Of a DNA stretch of 64,000 bases, positions 60,581-64,000 are shown piece by piece. The stretch covers positions 52,274,925 through 52,338,924 of the forward strand of contig CM045768.1 in assembly GCA_025200525.1 (NCBI GenBank), written 5' to 3'. The notes below the pieces were generated by a model. That model searched no databases and was not told the origin of the DNA. It saw only the letters and a list, made by a program, of their open reading frames with translations. Made by a program: the position numbers and the translations under genes. Origin of the DNA: Camellia lanceoleosa (lineage: Eukaryota; Streptophyta; Magnoliopsida; Ericales; Theaceae). Each line of letters opens with the position of its first letter. The first letter of the stretch is position 1.

Positions 60581-62159
60581 CCTCTCAGCATGCCCACAAG
60601 GTGGTTCAGAAGTGTCACAGAAGTTGGCATAGCTTCCAGAGGTGCAGAGTAGTGCAAACAGAGGCAACATGTAGTATGGCGATGGATTTCCGAGCGAAGT
60701 CGTCCGAGCATGCATTTGTCCCTCTTCCCGAGGCCTCTTTACTGCCTTTTTTTAGCTTAATTAATTTGTTTAATTAGTTAAGCGTTGTGTAATTAATTAA
60801 TTAGCTTGTTAGTTAGTTAATTAGTTCATTTGTATTATTCTTTTTGTTCCTCCGTCGAGAGGGCGCAATTGTGTAATAAGCATGCGTATGTGTGATGTAT
60901 GTCTTCTAACCTCCACTTTTTTCTCCCTTTTACTTACCTGCTTTCAATGGTTAGTTCTAGGGCATATTTCAATTAGCATCCTTATGCTATGCATGTTTGC
61001 GTCCATCCATTTGTATTGCATGCACCGGGCTCGGCGCATCATACTAACTGCATTGAATTTCAATTCCTAATTGAATACATGTATCGAATTGTCACATCTC
61101 ACATGCCATTTTAGATTAGCCGAGCCTATTTTACTTACACTTTGCATGCAACGCATTAGCCATCTTAACATGAACTAGGATCATGCATTGATTACTAACT
61201 AGCTTCTTTGTTTTGGCTCAGAGTACACTGTGAGTGTTTACGCTTTAGCATCTCGCATGTATGTGAGTGTTAACGTGACAGCTTGCTTGCCATGAGGCTA
61301 AGTGCTTATGTGATATAACTGCCTGAATTCCTGTGGGTGAAGGTTAGATTACATGAATTGGAACGATTCATTAAAATTTGTATTTTAGCCTACTTGCGAG
61401 TAGCAAACCTCAAACCATTTTCCAAACAAACGGATATGCGATGCTTTGTTCTAAATTAGGCGATCTAGTCTATACTTGTGTGTTGTGCGCATCACATAGT
61501 AATTGTCATGACCCGAACCCGCCCCTATGGGTTAAGGACATAACCGGCCAGTAATCCTGTGATTACCTACGGCCTCAGACCAAAACAGACATAAGTCATC
61601 AGAGTAAAGGGGCCAAACGGAAGCAAAAATTTAAAAACTTTGTCCATAGAGCCGTGCTTATATGCACTCAAAACAAACCATGCACATATACGTTAATAAC
61701 CCACAACAAGTACAGTATCACAAAATCCTTTACAGACAGGATCATCCAAACTGAGTCAACCCATATCAAAACTATATACAGATGTACACAAAGTCCTTGC
61801 CAACAAGACAAAATATAAATACATAACAAAATGGCAAGAATGGGTCTCGCACGTGAGACACAAGGCTGACTCTCCAAAACTCATGTTGTTCTTGGCAAAC
61901 TTCACTGGGGCTGGGTTTGGACTTCCCTCAGCTCACCTATAAACACATGAATGAGCGTGAGCGATAGCCCAGTGAATAATATCGAATACATAAGTTACAT
62001 AAGCAATATGAAGAACAACATGCTCCGAACGGCCTTGGGCCCAATGCATATTTCTGCTTAACATATATACACTTATACAAAATTCAGATCAAATGACTGT
62101 AGTTCCAAACACACTGGCCTTTGGCCCAATCAGATTTCCATTCATGTTAAAACAGCCTT

Positions 62160-62400
62160 CGGCCCATTCAGATTTCCATTCATGTCAAAACGGCCTTCGG
62201 CCCATTCATTTATGTCAAAACGGCCTTCGGCCCATACATTCGTGTCAAAACGACCTTAGGTCCATTCATTTATGTCAAAACGGCCTTCGGCCCACTCGTT
62301 CATGTCAAAACGACCTTCGGTCCATTTATTTATATCAAAACGACTTTCGATCCATTCATTTCTATCAAAACGACCTTCGGTCCATTCATTTCTATCATGT
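62160..62400 (+). repeat. 30-bp tandem repeat in C3
   Basis: cggccttcggcccattcatttatgtcaaaa-type units start at 62190, 62221, 62251, 62281, 62311, 62341 and 62371 (30 or 31 apart), with two longer units before. Each holds the CpG near-palindrome ggccttcggcc; later units have drifted to gaccttcggtcc. Confidence 0.85.
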
Positions 62401-62731
62401 CAAACTTTTGTCCACAATCCCAATTAGAAACTCATAAAGCTTATAAGGGAAATAAACAATTGGACATTGACAAGCTTTCAAATATCAATATTACTCACAG
62501 TGATCGGCTTGTGGATTTGCCCTGGAGCTTGACCCTACACATTTCATGAACACAAAAGGGGTCACTAACAGTTCAATCCGTTCTTTGATTCACATATTCC
62601 TCTTTAGGCTTTATTCTTATCTCATTAACTTATTTATAATGCTTAACATATGCCTAAGAGTGCTTACAAGTGAAAGAGAACGGAAAACGAAACACAGAAC
62701 GAGCATACAAAATTTCAGAGAACAGGGTCCC

Positions 62732-62957
62732 TGCTCGAGCGTCAACTTCCCCGCTCGAGCGGACCCTTAAGGCTTGCAAAAGTACTGGTTGCATGAAAAA
62801 TATGCTCGAGCGTGGAATAGAGCGCTCAAGCGGAAGGCCTGTCTACAAAAACTCCCCGCTCGAGCGTGAAACATCCCGCTCGAGCGAACATCCAACTTTG
62901 CAAAAAGTGCTGGGAGCACGATTTTCCCGCTTGAGCGGCTCTTCCCCCGCTCGAGCG
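62732..62957. repeat. CGCTCGAGCG pairs at 20-bp pitch in C3
   Basis: Pairs: 62732/62752, 62803/62823, 62857/62877 and 62928/62948, every one exactly 20. Pair-to-pair spacing is 71, 54 and 71. Linkers contain gcaaaagtactggttgca (62776) and gcaaaaagtgctgggagca (62900). Confidence 0.95.
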
Positions 62958-64000
62958 GACATTAAAAATCTGGGTTTTCCAGATTGAGTTCTTGAGCTCC
63001 AATTCGAATTTCAACCAACAAAACATGCATGTTATGGCTCAAATCTCAAATATAGTTATGCTAACATGCCATAAACACCAAAACACATTACAATGGAGCC
63101 CAATTCACAATTAATTCACATGCATGCCCCAATCTCCCATCAACTCATTCTAATACAAACAAAATCATACATTCAAAGCTCATATCTTAATTATTCAAAC
63201 ATGCATGCTAATCTTGATTTCATTTCCATCCCAAACAACGCAAATGGTGTTCATTCTCATGGAATACAACAAAAGCATGCTTGCATGTAAGATTTAACAC
63301 CTTTATTTCCATGTTCAACTCAATACATGCTAGATTATGCATTTCCACAACAATTATATACATGCATGCCTTCATTGACCTTCAATTGAACACAAACAAC
63401 TCAATTCCCTTACATTCAAACTAATTCATGCTCTTGACCATCTATTAAACTTGAATTCACAAGATGATGACTATAAATGCATGAATCACTCACCAAGGAG
63501 CTTTAATCTTCCCAATTTAGCAATACTTGAGCTTAATCTCCAAAAGGTCCAAGTCTTGAACCACAAATGCACAATTCTCTCCTCTCTCTCTCTCTAACAG
63601 CTGGCTCTCTCTCCTTTTCTCAAGTTTTGATCAGCCAAAATGAGGTCATAGGAGAGAATGGGATGTGTAGTGCTCAAATACAACAAACCCCACTAGCCAT
63701 AATTAAAAATATTAACAATTTGAGCACAATGCCATTAAATAAATCAATTTAATTTGACCCGAATCAATTTTCAATTAAATTTCACTGTAGGCTCTAAAAT
63801 TATGTTAATCACAATGACGTAATCAATTTCGGGTTCCGTGGCCGATAAGGCGCTTAATTTAATTTCCAAAGCAGATTATTCAAACAGGTATTCCCACGGT
63901 GAACAGATAGAATTCCAAAATCACATATATTCACATAATGACACACAAAATCATATCAAAACATATAATCACATACGCATTAGGAACCAATTAACATAAT

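Larger units (their letters stand above)
54070..64000 (+). mobile_element. Long Tat/Ogre-like LTR B, interrupted twice, runs off the window
   Basis: It starts TGTAGACACCCCATTTTTGA after ggttg (54065-54069), inside the 3' LTR of A. Its own segments are 54070-55496 and 59211-61503. Between them lies B', and after 61503 lies C3. It is homologous to B' throughout (for example catgcaccgggctcgg at 61020 and 58354). No coding sequence. Whether it is a solo LTR or one end of a full element cannot be seen here. Confidence 0.8.
61504..64000 (-). mobile_element. LTR C3, nested in B, right end outside the window
   Basis: It starts TGTCATGACCCGAACCC after gtaat (61499-61503), where B' continues without a break. 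The 5' region matches C2. At 2497 bases in the window it is close to full length. Orientation inferred as for C1 and C2. Confidence 0.85.

Noticed and set aside
54251..60777. ORFs of 75-146 codons in the B and B' LTRs
   Set aside because: Not conserved between the two homologous LTR copies and rich in low-complexity Cys/Leu/His; they are chance frames in a long LTR.

Overview
The window is nuclear DNA of a flowering plant, probably a woody eudicot. It has spliced plant genes with GT-AG introns, a very AT-rich intergenic background, and nested LTR retrotransposons with 5-bp target-site duplications (TSDs). The exact species cannot be told from sequence alone. Gene density is low: two host genes and one stray kinase exon in 64 kb. 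The rest is mobile DNA or AT-rich spacer.

Layout. Positions 1-1476 hold the 5' part of a decayed Copia element on the minus strand. 1825-6434 is a sterol 4-alpha-methyl oxidase gene (SMO2 type, plus strand). Its first tiny exon is not in the window and must lie beyond the Copia insertion, or be lost. A LINE remnant sits in its last intron. 7966-10743 is a small complete non-autonomous LTR element with TSD ACAAG. 11062-12960 holds a tRNA-derived SINE, a composite SINE with two tRNA-like heads, and a Helitron. 16064-17588 is a clade A protein phosphatase 2C gene (minus strand, ABA signalling) with one frameshift in its N-terminal region and seven ACGTG cores upstream.

21600-31729 is a Gypsy element of Tat type (here 'D') with both LTRs and TSD ATTTT. 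It keeps gag and protease remnants, lacks all later pol domains, and carries a decayed antisense ORF and two minisatellites. A 2.5-kb solo LTR (C1) interrupts its gag. 32470-36086 is a tandem segmental duplication; one copy carries a 1.95-kb solo LTR (A2). 43332 to beyond the window is a Ty3/Gypsy chromovirus ('A', Tekay/Del-like) with gag, protease, RT, RNase H and integrase-chromodomain remnants. Its gag is split by solo LTR C2. Its 3' LTR is split by a long Tat/Ogre-like LTR (B), which is itself split by another copy (B', 3.7 kb, TSD GGCTC) and by C3, which runs off the end.

The strongest unexplained signal is in these LTRs. Sequence-unrelated families (A/A2, C2/C3, B/B', and less cleanly C1) carry arrays of 10-bp CpG-rich palindromes or near-palindromes repeated at a pitch of 20 bp. 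In A, A2, C2 and C3 the unit is CGCTCGAGCG, ten spacer bases, then the same palindrome again. In B and B' it is a GCCGRYCGGC or CCATCGGC type. The palindromes differ, but the 20-bp geometry is shared.
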